This document shows, in pieces, positions 22,862 to 35,259 of a DNA stretch of 64,000 bases. Below the pieces are notes generated by a model. It was given only the letters and a program-made list of their open reading frames with translations, was not told the origin of the DNA and did not search any database. This stretch comes from Nigrospora sphaerica. Taxonomy: Eukaryota; Ascomycota; Sordariomycetes; Amphisphaeriales; Apiosporaceae. The first letter of the stretch is position 1, and each line of letters starts with the position of its first letter. The stretch lies in assembly GCA_018287875.1 (NCBI GenBank), contig JAGVVL010000013.1, positions 1,240,001 through 1,304,000 on the forward strand. The letters run 5' to 3'. The translations under genes were made by a program, and so were the position numbers.

Positions 22862-24719
22862 ATGCAGATCATAGATATTTTCCTCGGCGCCGTGGCGGCC
22901 TCGGAGGCCCTCGCCCGCGGCCGTAGTTGCGGTTTCAAGGGGCCCACGGAAGCCCAAAGGGCCTTCGCTCGCATGTTCGCCGAGCGGGAGGCGACGGCGC
23001 GGGTCGCGGGGAACACAACTACGGGCATGGCCACGGCCGTCGAGTTCCCTATCAATGTGTACTTTCACGTCGTTGCCTTCTCGACTTCTGAGCGGGATGG
23101 CTATCTCAGTGTGAGTGCAAAGCCTAGACAATTCCCCCACCAAGGTCGTGTTTCGTTATCCGCTGTTCAGATTGAACGGGACCAAGCAAAAATGCCCATT
23201 CAGCGTTCTCGCCCGCATTTTCCCCACTGGCTCATGAGATATACAGACGTCCGCCGTGGCGAGACAGCTCGACGTCATGAACGAGCGCTTCGGCGTGTAC
23301 GGCATCAACTTCCTGCAGGCGGGCGTGGACTGGACGGTCAACGGTGAGTGGGCGCGGGACGGCGACGAGTAAGCTCAGACCCCCATCTGTGCACCAGCCC
23401 CTTAGTGAACCTGAGTTTGAGATGTCTTCGAAAAATGAAGCACCAGCACCAAAACAACGATATCTCGACAACCAAACAAGGAACTGAGTTCGTTTTTTGA
23501 TCTATGAGACAGTGATGCAGTCCTCGGGCTCAGAATTAGACTCTTCAGAGACATCGAGCTTAACTACATATCGTTTTGTTACCCGACCTTTGCCTTTAGT
23601 ATCGCTAGAGGACGCCAGCTCCTCCTTCACTTTGCGCACGTCTACAATCCTCACGAAGGCTTCCTACGTAGTCTCCCTAACTTTTCGACGTTTCTAGGGC
23701 CTCTGGCGCTCTAATGCAGCCGCTAATTAGTCTCTCTCTTCGCTTAGCGTAGAGATTTTCACGATTGCTTTATCGAGAGCCTTGCTAAGCTTCGACTGGA
23801 AAGACCTGAACGTTGGAGATCGGTACGCAGGGTCTATACTACGCAGGTCCTTAGCGATAATATTGATCTAGCGGGAACTCTTTAGCGTGGAGATATCGAT
23901 ACCACTTATTATCGCTAGCCCTGGCGCCTCTAGCACCTCTGGCGTCCTCCAGAGGCTGGAGTCTGGCTGGTCACGTAGATACTAGCGCGCCAGCCTGCTA
24001 TTGAGGGCTTTGGAGCGGTCCCTTAGGAAGATACCGGTCGCGCGCTAGCTAGCAGCGATATTTGAAGCCGTGAAGGCTTCCAGACAAGCGCCCATCTAAG
24101 CCTCCAAGAACTCCGGCTTCTTTAATGTCATAGTGAGGCTATTGTAGTATACAGCGTGTAGATAGTCGCGATACTTCCTCTTTAGAACACTAAAGGGGCC
24201 TAAATCGAGAGGTTAAAGGACCTATAAGCAGTGCACTAGTAGGAAATTAATCCAGATGTTGTTCTTTAAGCATCGTGATATAAATAGATCGTCAGTATAG
24301 TTATTATAGCTATCGAAGATAAGGTGTCGCTACTAGCTAGGGTTTTTAGGCGCTATAAACAGTAAAAACAGTTCCTTTAGCCACTATAAAATAATTGCCT
24401 TACTAGTCTAACTATTTAGACTACTAGCAAACATTTATTCGTGATACTCCTTACGGAGTTGTTTATCTTTAAACTATTGTTATTAAATAAAGGCCCTAAT
24501 AAAGATCACAGCCGGCGGTAAAGCTCTGCCGTCTTTAAAGATACACTCTAAAGTAGTCGTCCACTCTTTATTATTAGGCTTTATAGAATAAATCTTCTAA
24601 AGCTTAAATAAGCCGAATATAATATAGTTATTTAACTAGCTAATATAGGCTCTAACTTCGTCTATATTATATATATGCTCTAAAAGAATAAGGCCTGCGT
24701 TTCCTTTATTAAGGCGATT

Positions 24720-25008
24720 TGTCACGGGGTGGACCGTGACAGACCGTACCGGCACAGGGCAGCCTCTGAGACATCCTAAACTGGCTACGGATTAGTCGTC
24801 CCGTGATGGAGTTCTGTCAAGACCGCTCGGTACGGACCTCCGTTGGGGATTTAGATAAGAAGTCTGCGACCGAGGAGACTTCAGTTGTAGCTCTTCAAGC
24901 TACGTCCTGTCCACCAAGCCTGACCTGTACCGACAGAATAGGAACCTGGACCTGTAGCATAGAACCTGAATCGACTCCGTTATCCGCCTGCCTGCCCGCT
25001 CCTTGACA
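24720..25008 (+). repeat. 5' LTR of Gypsy 1 (289 bp)
   Basis: Starts TGTCACGGGGTGGACC and ends CGCTCCTTGACA. Matches 30329-30617 and, in inverted orientation, 59820-60108. Confidence 0.95.
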
Positions 25009-25046
25009 TTACGTAGCTTCCTCCTAAGCTCGACACTGCTTTCGAA

Positions 25047-26400
25047 ATGTCGAACCGACCTACCGCACCTACCGATACCGAAGATCCCGGAGAACTGCTT
25101 GCGAGCGTCCAGGACGATGCGTCTGGATAGCTACTATACCTGCGCACGCTATATAGGTATATCTCGAACCTGGAAACCTCTTTAGCTGAAAGGGACTCTG
25201 CTTTAGCTGAAAGGGACTCCTCCCTTGCCTCCGTCCGAATCGCCCTTACAGAAAAAGAAAGGATAGTCCGCTACTAAGAGGGCCGCTCAGATAAGGACCA
25301 AAAGATCATCGTCGACCTCCGCGTCGAGAACGAACGCCTCCTCTAAGCCGCCCTCCCTACTATACAGACACCCCCGACCGAACAGTCACCCCGTCCCGAA
25401 CCTACCACTGAAGCGCCGGTAGATCATACTCCGCGAACGCTTATATCTGCTCCTGCCTCACGTTCCGAACCCACCTCCCTTAGTGAGAAGATCCCTAACC
25501 TAAAGGAGTTTAATAGAACTCGAAGCGACCTTCGGAGGTTCGTCCAACAAGTCCATTCGAAGATGGTCTCCAACGCCGACCGGTTCCCGTCTGCTGTTTC
25601 CCGCTTAAATTACATCGCTAGCCGCTTATCTGGAAAAGCTTACGACCTAATCCTACCCCGCATTTAATATAGAATCCCCCAGTTTACAGACTATACCAAT
25701 ATGCTGTCATACCTAGAAGAAGCCTTTAGAGACCCGGACTGGAAGCAGAATACTGAAAATAAACTATACAATTTAAAACAACGGAGCCTCGACTTTAACG
25801 TCTTCTTCGCAGAGTTTGAGAGGCTCGCGTTAGAAAGCGAGGTCCCCGAAGCTACCCTGCCCCCTCTACTGTCCTAAGGTGTGTCCCGAGAGATCCAGGA
25901 TATGCTATTACATAACCCTGCCCCCACGAGAGAGTATCGCGCGTTTGCCCGTTATCTTCAGACTCTCGATAACCGGTTCCGCTAGCACCAGCGGCAGGTC
26001 AACAGTTATAAAGGAACGATTAAGACTAACAGCATCACCACCCCCGCCGGTTATAATGTGCCTCCCTGGAACGAACCCCGCCCGCCTGCTGCTAAGACCG
26101 ACGCCGGTGATCCTATAGACTTAAGTCACTAACGTAGCCGCCCCCGCTCTCCGTCTGGTCAAAGAGAGAGAGGAGAATATTTTCGGTGCGGCTATACAGG
26201 CCATATAGTCGCCCAATACCCCGAACTTAACCTCCGACCTGTCCGGTTCCGCCAGGCCTGTACTCCGAGCCCCCGAGGAAGCCCGCCCCCCATAATGTCC
26301 ACGACCTTACCCACTCGTCAACTACCCACGCTTATTCGGTCCCCCCAGCCTATCTCCGCTGTAGCCGCGTCTATTAACTGGTTCTAAGAGCCGCGCACCG
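25047..26400 (+). pseudogene. Gag of Gypsy 1, RIP-degenerated
   Basis: The frame from ATG 25047 reads through several stops. It contains a predicted coiled coil (ISNLETSLAERDSALAERD), the capsid-like stretch LKEFNRTRSDLRRFV, AFRDPDWKQNTENKLYNLKQ, and a zinc knuckle FRCGYTGHIVAQYP at about 26180-26220. The last Cys of the CX2CX4HX4C pattern is changed to Tyr. The 3' boundary is approximate. Confidence 0.75.
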
Positions 26401-26439
26401 AGAGCCCCCAGTCGTTAAATAGCGTGAGCCTATATTAAG

Positions 26440-29400
26440 TCGCTTACAGGCTCCCAATCCCGGCGCCTTAACTTTATTGCCCTTACCAATATCTGCCCGT
26501 TCCATCCATAGCCTGTCTATCCGCGAAGAGGAAGATATACATGGAAAGCTTATAGTTTTACCTACCACCTTGATTTCCGATGACTGCACTATACCGACTT
26601 ACGCCCTAACCAACTCCGGAGCCGCCGTTAAAGCATTCATCGACCGCAGCTAGGCTGAAGCCCACGAGCTGCCAATACGACCTTTACGGAGACCGTTCGA
26701 GATCGAGGTGATCGACAGTCGCCCGAGCAAGAGTAGGAAGGTTACCCACTTCGTCGAATGTTCGATGCGGATAAACGATCATCATAAGAAACGACTACGT
26801 TTCTTCGTAACCTAGCTAGCTTACTTCCCCGTTATCCTTGGAATCCCGTGGCTTAAGATGCACGACCCCCATGTGGGTTTCGTAAGTCACACGCTCACAT
26901 TCGATAGCGAATTCTGTCGCCAGAACTGCAACATATTAGAGAGACCTATAAAGGTCGTCGCCATGTATAACGTCCCTGCACGAGCCCGTCCGGAGAACCT
27001 GCCGAACCGTCCGGAGGCCTTATCCCAATAGGACATTGCCCCGATCACCACTTGCGCCTGCTCAGCGTACCTAAAGAAAGGATACGCCACGTTTCCTGTC
27101 ACCGTCGAAGAGATCGACGAGCACTTATCCTAGAAGGCTAATCCGCCCCTACCTAAGCAACTCCCGCTAGAACTGCGAGAATTCGAAGATGTGTTCTCAC
27201 CGAAAGAGGCAGAGAAACTACCACCGCACCGAGATCACGATCACGAGATCAGACTAATGGAAGGGAAAATGCCCCCCTTCGGACCCCTATACGCTATGTC
27301 CCGCGAAGAACTGGCCGCACTAAAAGAGTGGCTACAAGAGAATCTCCGGAAAGGGTTTGTCCGACCCAGCTCGTCCCCGGCCGCGTCCCCTGTCCTGTTT
27401 GTTAAGAAGCCTGGAGGAGGGCTCCGTTTCTGTGTCGACTACCGCGCCCTAAACAACATCACTATTAAAGACCGTTACCCGCTGCCCCTAATTAAGGAGA
27501 CCTTAAATAACCTAAAGGGAATAAAGTATTTCTCTAAGGTCGACATTATTACGGCATTTAACGAGATCAGAGTTAAAAAGGGATAAGAATACCTGACTGT
27601 ATTCCGCACCCATTTTAGCTTATTCGAGTCGTTAGTTATACCTTTCGGACTGACTGGAGCCCCTGCTACATTCCAAAGGTTTATTAACGATACCTTACGA
27701 CACCACCTGGACATCTGCTGCACTGCGTACCTAGACGACATCCTGATTTATAGCCGGACCCGCGAGGAACACGTCGAACACCTACGAAGGGTGCTTCAAG
27801 CATTAAGAAAAGCCGGCCTATTCGCGAAAATATCGAAGTGCGAATTCTTTAAAACTGAGACCACGTTCCTAGGGATGATTGTTGGCTGCGATGGCCTACG
27901 TATGGACCCCGCCAAGATTGAGACAGTTAAGAACTGGGCTACCCTGTCCTACTTAACCGATATATAAGCGTTTATCGGCTTTAGGAACTTCTACTGTAGG
28001 TTTATCCGAGACTTTTCGAAGATTGTTGCCCTGCTAGTTAACCTTATAAGGAAAAGGGTTGAGTTCGCTTAGATAGAAGAATGTGAGAATATATTCGTTA
28101 CATTAAAGAACACGTTTATATCGGCCCCGATCCTAGCTCCCTTCGACTAGGAGAAAGAAGTGATTTTAAAGACCGATGCCTCGGACTACGTCTCTACTGG
28201 TGTGCTGTCACAGTACAGAGACGACGGAATTTTACACCCGGTTGCCTTCTTCTTAAAAAAGCACTCTTCGATAGAGTGTAACTACGAAATCTACGATAAG
28301 GAACTTCTAGCCATTATTCGTTGCTTCGAAGAATGGCGCCCTGAATTAGAAGGCGCGCTATCGCCGATTAGGGTTATCACCGACCACCGGAACCTGGAAT
28401 ACTTCATAACGATAAAGTTGCTAAACCGCCGATAAGCAAGATAGTCTGAATTCTTATCTCGCTTTAACTTTAAGATTATATACCGACCTAGGAAGCAAGG
28501 AATAAAACCCGACGCCCTGACTAGGAGGTTAGAGGACCTACCTAAAGAGGGGGATGAACGACTGCTACACCAGAGTAGAGTCGTCCTAAAGAAAGAGAAC
28601 TTCGAACCGTAAAGGAAATCAGTCCGCTTCAAGGAAAGCCCGACCCGAGCTAACGCTGTAACTAGATCGCAATCCGCTCCTGGCCGTCCCCTAGAACTAA
28701 GCGCCGTCGACCCAGACCCCCGGCCTACTATTACACTATCTCTACGATAAGAACGCCACGCCCTATTACTGCCGCCAGCTATTTAGAACCTCATAACCCG
28801 AGGATACGAGTCGGACAAGACCGTTCACTCTATCTTAAAGGCACTGCGCACTGGAAAACCCCGCCACCCCTTAATCTCCCTTGCCAAGTGCGAGGAACGA
28901 GCTGGTATGCTATACTACCGCGACCGCCTTTATATCCCTGACCTGCCCGAACTACGCGCTGAACTGACTCGTTTATACTATAACACTGCCGTGGCTGGAC
29001 ACCTAAAAAGAGCCTGCATATATAAGACCCTATCCCGAGACTACTACTGGCTACGGATGTACGCCTTTGTGGAGCAATAGACTAACAACTATTATACCTA
29101 TCGCCGGACCACTTCTTCCCGCGAAGCTAAGCAAGGGGTGCTCCGCCTGCTGCCTGTACCCGAACGAGCATGGCAAGACATTTCGATGGACTTCATCGTA
29201 CACTTACCGAAGAGTGATAGCTACGACGCTATCTTAGTTATAGTCTGCCGCTTAACAAAGATGAAACACTTCATCGCCTGCCGAGACACCTGTGGCGCCG
29301 ACGAGGTCGCGTGCCTATACCTAAATAACGTCTGGAAACTACACGGTTTACCGAGAACCGTAATCTCCGACCGAGGTCCCCAATTCGTGGGACGCTTCTA

Positions 29401-30274
29401 GGAACACCTAACCCACCGACTAGGTATTCAGAGCCTGCTATCGACTGCCTTTCACCCCGAAACCGATAGCCAGACTGAACGAGCGAACTCGTTCTTAAAA
29501 TAGTACCTCCGCGCCTAAGTGTCGTACTTACAAGACGATTAGAGCCGCTGGCTCCCCTTAGCTGAATTCGCGTTAAATAATGCCTTAAATAAGAGCATTA
29601 AGACTACACCGTTCTTCGCGAACTACGGGTTCTATCCGAGGATCGGGTTTAAACCACTGGACCCCGACTGCACCCCCGCCGCCCTAGATACCGAGCGCGT
29701 CGCCTAGAAGATTCAGGAAGTCCACGAGATATTGAAGTCTGAGATCTATTTAGCGCAAGCCTGCCATAAGGAATATGCTAACCGTAAGAGGCGCCCCGCC
29801 CGCCGATACCAAGTAGGCCAGAAAGTCTAGCTTAATGCCCGAAACATACAGACGAAACGCCCTTAAAAGAAACTCGATTGGAAGCAACTTAGACCCTTCA
29901 CCATTACGAAGGTTGTGAGCCTGTACGCCTACCAGTTAAACCTACCCCCGTTTATAAGAAATCACCCGGTATTCCATGTTAGCCTACTCCGTCCTGATCC
30001 TGACGATCCTGCCCCCGGTCAAGTGCAACCACCGCCACCGCCTATAGAGGTCGATAGCATCGAAGAGTTCGAAATCGAAGACATCCTGGATTCCCGTCTA
30101 GACAACCGAGGCGGAGGCCGAGGTTCCCGCTTAAAATACACCGTGAAGTAGGCTGGATACGACCAACCAACCGAGGAGCCTGCAGAATACGTCGCTAACG
30201 CCAGCGAGGTAGTGGCAAACTTCCACCGAAGATACCCAGAGAAACCGAGACCTATTAGCCTACGGAAGGCTTAG
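26440..30274 (+). pseudogene. Pol of Gypsy 1 (PR-RT-RH-IN-chromodomain), RIP-degenerated
   Basis: One continuous frame with many in-frame stops and no frameshift; the 5' limit is approximate. The protease motif is NSGAAVKAFID at 26612, with catalytic Asp replaced by Asn. [22 protein letters not shown], and [11 protein letters not shown] at 27728 (active-site Asp pair kept). RNase [16 protein letters not shown]. Integrase: [16 protein letters not shown] and [13 protein letters not shown]-terminal chromodomain: [13 protein letters not shown] then LKYTVK, with the following Trp changed to a stop. The family's job is reverse transcription and integration; this copy cannot do it. Confidence 0.9.
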
Positions 30275-30328
30275 CCGTCCGCCCTTCAGAACCGCGTCGA
30301 TGGAACTCCGCCTTGAGGAGGGGAGTAC

Positions 30329-30617
30329 TATCACGGGGTGGACCGTGATAGACTGTACCGGCACAGGGCAGCCTCTGAGATATCCTAAACTGGCTACGGA
30401 TTAGTCGTCCCGTGATGGAGTTCTGTTAAGACCGCTCGGTACGGACCTCCGTTGGGGATTTAGATAAGAAGTCTGCGACCGAGGAGACTTCAGTTGTAGC
30501 TCTTCAAGCTACGTCCTGTCCACCAAGCCTGACCTGTACCGACAGAATAGGAACCTGGACCTGTAGCATAGAACCTGAATCGACTCCTTTATCCGCCTGC
30601 CTGCCCGCTCCTTGACA
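30329..30617 (+). repeat. 3' LTR of Gypsy 1 (289 bp)
   Basis: Same length as the 5' LTR, differing mainly by G-to-A and C-to-T changes, including the first dinucleotide TG changed to TA. Confidence 0.95.
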
Positions 30618-31765
30618 CGATTGAAGAACTCCTAGATATTATCATAGGAGGCTCTATTAGCGCGTTTAAAATCGAGCGGTATAGATTGTATAGTTTTTAA
30701 TAGCAGCTAGTGTTTAAGAAACTTTATATACTAGTACTTGCCGACCACTTTAGAGTAGCCTGAGTTAATAAGTAGTCTTTAAGCGAACTAGCGAAATCGC
30801 GAAAACGGAGGAGCCTAGCTAAGTCTGCCCTATATAAGTATCGAGTCTGCTAAACCTTTCTCTAACGTTAGTGAAAGGCTCTGGCGATAGCTGTGAGTAA
30901 GGTATCTAGGGTTAACACCGTCGATTCGGCGCTTAAGGGTGTTTCGAGATACGTGGTATTGTTCGGCCACGCTACAGAGAGACTCTCTCTTTAGTACCTG
31001 TGAAATCGCAGCGGCCAGCGCTAGGTCTTCCACATCTGGCATCATAAGAAAGATAAGAAGAAGGGAATACTAGAGATAACTTCATCTTCATTATGGTCGC
31101 TCTGGGGCCTAAGATATAAGCGAGTGTTTGCACGGTGTTTAATTGAAGTGTCGTGCTGAGACCATGGTTCACTAATGGGCTGGTGCGCAAATGGGTGTCT
31201 CACCTTACGCGATGAAGTCGTACCTGCACCGGGGGACGTACCGGGACCTCAACATCTACCTCGTACCCCAGCTCGTCGACCTCCTGGGCTACGCCTACCT
31301 GCCCGACGACCTCAACAGAGACCCGGAGCTGCTCGTGTACGACGGCGTGACGCTCCTTTCGGGTAGCGTGCCGGGCGGCGATGCGGCACCCTTCGACCTC
31401 GGCATCACGGCCGTCCACGAGACGGGCCACTGAATCGGCCTGCTGCACACGTTCGAGAACGGCTGTGCCGACCCCGGCGACTACATCTCCGACACCGCCG
31501 CCGAGGCCACCGAGGCTTTTGGCTGCCCCGTCGGCCGCGATACCTGCGCCGGCGGCGACGTTGACCCCATTCACAACTATATGGACTACACAGATGAGTA
31601 AGCAGCCCCTTCGATATCTTTCCTTGCCCTTGTCGTGTTTCCAACGTCACCTGCTGCGGCCGTTCCCGACTAATGAAGCTGCGTTGCCGTAGTTCGTGCC
31701 TCGAAGAGTTCAGCAATGGCCAGATTGACCGCATTAACAGTTACTGGACCGCGTACCGCGCTTGA

Positions 31766-32573
31766 GTATCTGTGCGGTCCAAGGTTGAGTTTGCATGGAA
31801 TCGTGTCTATAATGCACAGCGTTGAACATCCCACCCCGATAGCAGGGATCTATATGATGCGGCGAAATATTGGGTAACACCCGCCCTTCACATTGTTCAT
31901 CCTGCTTCATATCGAAAAGTGCGGTTGGGTATTAATTCGTGTCTTACGACGGTGTTGTCCTCTGGCTTGCCTGCTACTTTTCATAATGCACCATAGGTTT
32001 GGTACTACATCGGCCATAGCGACTGGTATAACGACGATTTATAAGATAAGCCCCCAGAGAAACCGGTGAAATTCAGTGCCGTCTGCGAGAGACTGCACTC
32101 TCCACCTGTGTCACTAATCCCGGAGTATCGTGGCATCTGACTTGTACACCCAGCCTCTATTATTTTGAACGCCGTTCATCGGCCAGTCATCAGACAGCAG
32201 GCCTCCCAGTCTATAGGCGACAGGCCCGCTGCTTTAAGCGCGCTTCCCGGCCGAGTCATCTCCCGTCCGACGGCGCTAGCGAGCCAGCGGTGTTTTTTTG
32301 CCAAGCACGGCAGCTTACGCCTGCGCCACCATTGCGGAAAGATGTCTAGGCTTGCCCATTGGCTGTGTTCGGGGCGGCTGTAACTATGGTCCCGTCTCTC
32401 TCAGCGTCTGGCCAGGTTGCCTGCAATCTGCCTCCTAGGCAGAAGCTGCGCAGTGGGGTTCACCATACGATGGATCAACGCCTACTGGGGTATAAGAGTT
32501 CCGGCAGAGTCGTCAACGTCATTCATCCTCGTCCACATACTCAAGTTTGAATACTAGCACGATAGGAAGCATT
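31766..32573. other. Intergenic between the M43 pseudogene and the AAA gene
   Basis: No gene recognised. Should include the promoter of the AAA ATPase gene. Confidence 0.4.
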
Positions 32574-35259
32574 ATGCAATCAAGCGAAGCCGATACACCT
32601 GCCGGCGAGGTTCCTGTCGCTAAGGTACCTGTCGCTGAGGATCCTGCCGCTGAAGACCCTGCCCCAGAGGACCCTGCCCCCGAGGCACCGGCATTCCAAT
32701 ACGTGGTTCCGGACTGGTTCCTCCACAACATCAAGACAGCCGACGAGGTCAAAGACCTCCACTCCAACCTTTGGCTTGTCGACGAGGCGGAAAAAGACTG
32801 CCAGAAGAAGCCCGAGGAGGACGAGAACGCATCTTGTGAAGGGACGGCAGCGCAACCCGACGAAACCCCAGGCGACAGCAAAGAGACATGCCAGGCCTGT
32901 GTGGTTCAGTCCAGCGAAACGGCTACCGATAGCGACACCTCCAGCGAATGTCCCATTGCGACGCCCGAGAGCTCGTGGTCCGGATCCGAAGATGGCCAGA
33001 GCAGCTGTTTCCGGCTCAGCCGCGGGGCGTTCGAGGACGTGCTGGACGCGGCCGCTTCACTCTACGTAAGCGAGCAGACGCGGCGGTTCGTGAATCGAGG
33101 CAGCTCGCTCGGTCTTTACAGCCAGATGCGCCAGGGCTACGAGTTAGTCGACGAGGTCGTCGTGCGTGCGGCGCAGGCGCTAGGCGCCGCGCTCGTCTCC
33201 CTCCACCCGTACGATCTCGAGGACATGGCCGTGGAGCTCTACGACCAGGAGTGTGCCGCCGTCGCCGACGGCCGCCTTACGTCGAGCGAAGTCAACGCTG
33301 GCGCGTCACGGCCCGACACGGCTGTCACCGCCTTTGCCTACGCCGAGAGGATGTTCGGCGCCCGGGCGGAGCGGAAAGCCGACGAGGAGGACACGAAGCG
33401 GTCGCGCAACGCCGTCTTTGCCATTTTGGATGCGGCGAGGAAAAGGTGCACGGCCGAGGAGGAGAAACAGCCGGGCGACACGGCCACGACCGATTCTGCC
33501 TCCCATAGTCTCAACGAAACACAGACCCCGCCTCTCATCCTCTACGTCCGCGACGCCCTGCGCCTTTTCGACACGGACACGGCGCGGGGCCGCCACATAC
33601 TCTGCCGCATGCGCGACGCCGTGAACAAGCGACGCGAGGCGGGCCAAAACATCTTCATGGCAGTGGCCGTAACGCACACGGACGTGGATAAGGAGAACGC
33701 CAAGGTCGACGCGGCCGTGCCGTGGCGGCTGAGCAAGTGTGCGTGCGTGCTATGCGAGTGTGACGACCTGGTGGGCTGTAACGAGCGGGGCTGCGACGTC
33801 GGCGCGCCGCTGCGCAAGCTGGGCGCGCGCGGGCTGCTCCAGCAGCAGCTGTGGCCGCTCGGGGTGCCCGCGGGCTGGGGCGAGCCGCGCCGGCGGTCCG
33901 GTAGCCTCGGCTCCCCCACCGCCGTGAGGCTCCTGTCCTTCCAGCGCAAGCTCCGGGCCCGGCTCGCAGACTACCCGGCGCGGCCGCCGGACCTTCTGGC
34001 GCCCGACTGCGACTGGCTCGCGCAGCTGTCGGACCGCGCCGTCGAAGGCCTCGGCGCCAAGCTGGGCTGCGACCTCTCCATGCAGACGGCCTTGGCGCGC
34101 GTCGTCGGCAAGTCGATTCGGAGGCGAGCCTTCGACCTCGCTGACCTTGAGGCCACCTTTGTTCACTTGACAGAGGCGGTGGCGGGCAGTGACATGGCGC
34201 AGGACGACGCCGGCTTGAGCAAGGACGAGAAGGCCTGGGAGGCCAAGTTGGCAGAGATTAAGCAGCACACCAGCGAGTACGAGGATAATCTCCTGCCGTG
34301 CCTCGTGGATCCCGGTAAGTGTGATGAAGGGACAGGCCAGCCCACTGCATGAGAAGAATTACTGACTTTCCCCAACAGCCTCATTAAACGCCGACTTCGA
34401 CGACGTGGTCCTCGACCCCGACGTCCTGGCCAGAATCAAGACGCTGGTCCACCTCTCGCAGCTGCGGCCCGAGGCGGCCTCGAAGCTGCTCGTGGCTCAG
34501 ATCCGGCCGACGGGGGCGCTGCTGTACGGGCCGCCGGGAACAGGAAAGACGCTGCTGGCGCGGGCGGTGGCACGCACGGCAGGCGCGCACATGCTCGCCA
34601 TCAGCCCGGCCGCCATCGAGAGCAAGTGGTCGGGCGAGTCGGAGAAGACGGTGGCCGCCGTTTTCACGCTCGCGCGCCGCCTCTTCCCCTGCATCGTCTT
34701 CATCGATGAGGCCGACGCCCTCTTCTACCGGCGCGGCTGCGGCGATGCCGGCTGGCAGCGCTCCCAGCTCACCCAGTTCCTCCAGGAGCTTGACGGCCTC
34801 GCCCAGAACCCCCGCGCTCCCTTCGTCCTCGCCGCCACGAACCGCCCCGCCGACCTCGACAGCGCCTTCCTGCGCCGCCTGCCACACCGGGTGCCCTTCG
34901 GCGCCCCCGACGCCGCCGCGCGCGCCCGCATCCTGCGCGTCTTCCTCAAGCCCGACGACCTCGACCCCGAAACCGTCGACCTCGACCGCCTCGCCGAGCA
35001 AACCCCCGGCTTTTCCGGCTCCGACCTCCGCAGCCTCTGCGGCCAGGCCGGCCTCGCCTGGGCCGTCGAACAGGACCTCGCTGGCGCGGCAGCGATCGGG
35101 GTTGGGACCACCACCCTCAAGGTTCGCCTCACCGGCGACCACTTCCGCACCGCCCTCGCCCATCTCCAGCCCAGCATAGCGTCCTCCGACTTAAATGCGC
35201 TCGAGATGTTCACGCAGCAGTTCGGACCCGCAGCGAAGGTCCCGCGGGACGCTCCGTAA
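32574..35259 (+). CDS. AAA ATPase with long N-terminal region
   Basis: Exons 32574-34314 and 34379-35259 with a 64-nt intron (GTAAGT donor, CAACAG acceptor), 873 aa. The first ATG in frame after an upstream non-ATG stretch was chosen. The N-terminus is acidic and Pro-rich, with six pentapeptide repeats (residues about 13-42), followed by a poorly conserved 500-residue region. The C-terminal third is a single AAA module: Walker A GPPGTGKT (about 630), Walker B CIVFIDEAD (about 685), sensor 1 ATNRP, Arg-finger region FLRRLPHRVPF, and lid helix with FSGSDLRSLCGQA. It is closest in feel to Msp1/ATAD1- or spastin-like classical AAA proteins. ATP-driven remodelling is family knowledge; the substrate is unknown. 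No TM segment or mitochondrial anchor is evident. Intact. Confidence 0.85.
32610..32699 (+). repeat. 15-bp in-frame minisatellite, 6 units
   Basis: Six units encode VPVAK, VPVAE, DPAAE, DPAPE, DPAPE and APAF-like sequence near the N-terminus of the AAA protein. Unit number can vary without breaking the frame. Confidence 0.85.

Larger units (their letters stand above)
24720..30617 (+). mobile_element. Gypsy-type LTR retrotransposon 1 (chromovirus), 5898 bp
   Basis: Identical-length LTRs at 24720-25008 and 30329-30617, flanked by the 5-bp duplication CGATT at 24715-24719 and 30618-30622. Order gag, protease, RT, RNase H, integrase and C-terminal chromodomain is typical of fungal chromoviruses. 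A polypurine tract (GAGGAGGGGAGTAC) lies just before the 3' LTR. Numerous in-frame TAG/TAA codons indicate RIP. The first bases of the 3' LTR are mutated to TATCACGG. Confidence 0.95.
23502..31045 (-). pseudogene. pogo-like transposase of copy C, broken
   Basis: Minus strand. The N-terminal part (31045-30830) reads MMPDVEDLALAAAISQVLKR then VAEQYHVSRNTLKRRIDGV, a psq-type helix-turn-helix matching copies A and B. The C-terminal part lies at 23502-24714 and ends with an acidic tail at a TAG (23502-23504). The catalytic region is destroyed by stops, and the gene is cut at 24715-30622 by Gypsy 1. Confidence 0.75.
23370..31207 (-). mobile_element. pogo/Fot1-like transposon, copy C, interrupted by Gypsy 1
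   Basis: The element spans 23372-31205 with TA duplications at 23370-23371 and 31206-31207. The left end AGCTCAGACCCCCATCTGTG and the right end are imperfect inverted repeats, recognisably related to those of copies A and B. Subtracting Gypsy 1 and one copy of its duplication (5903 bp) leaves 1931 bp, one base more than A and B. The interior is AT-rich and heavily mutated, older than A and B. Confidence 0.88.
22862..31765 (+). pseudogene. M43 (pappalysin-like) secreted metalloprotease, split by nested transposons
   Basis: Host exons: 22862-23110; 23247-23371 continuing at 31208-31597 after the insertion; and 31693-31765. Introns are 136 nt (23111-23246) and 95 nt (31598-31692). The N-terminus MQIIDIFLGAVAASEALA resembles a signal peptide. 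INVYFHVVAFSTS and ARQLDVMNERFGVYGINF lead to WARDGDE, where pogo copy C inserted at a TA. Without the insert the frame continues as YAMKSYLHRGTY and LNIYLVP. The zinc motif is HETGH, an in-frame TGA (31431-31433) at the usual Trp, then IGLLHTF. The Met-turn NYMDYTDD is split by the last intron, and the tail LEEFSNGQIDRINSYW is intact. The family cleaves extracellular proteins. Dead here because of the insertion and the stop inside the zinc motif. Confidence 0.9.
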
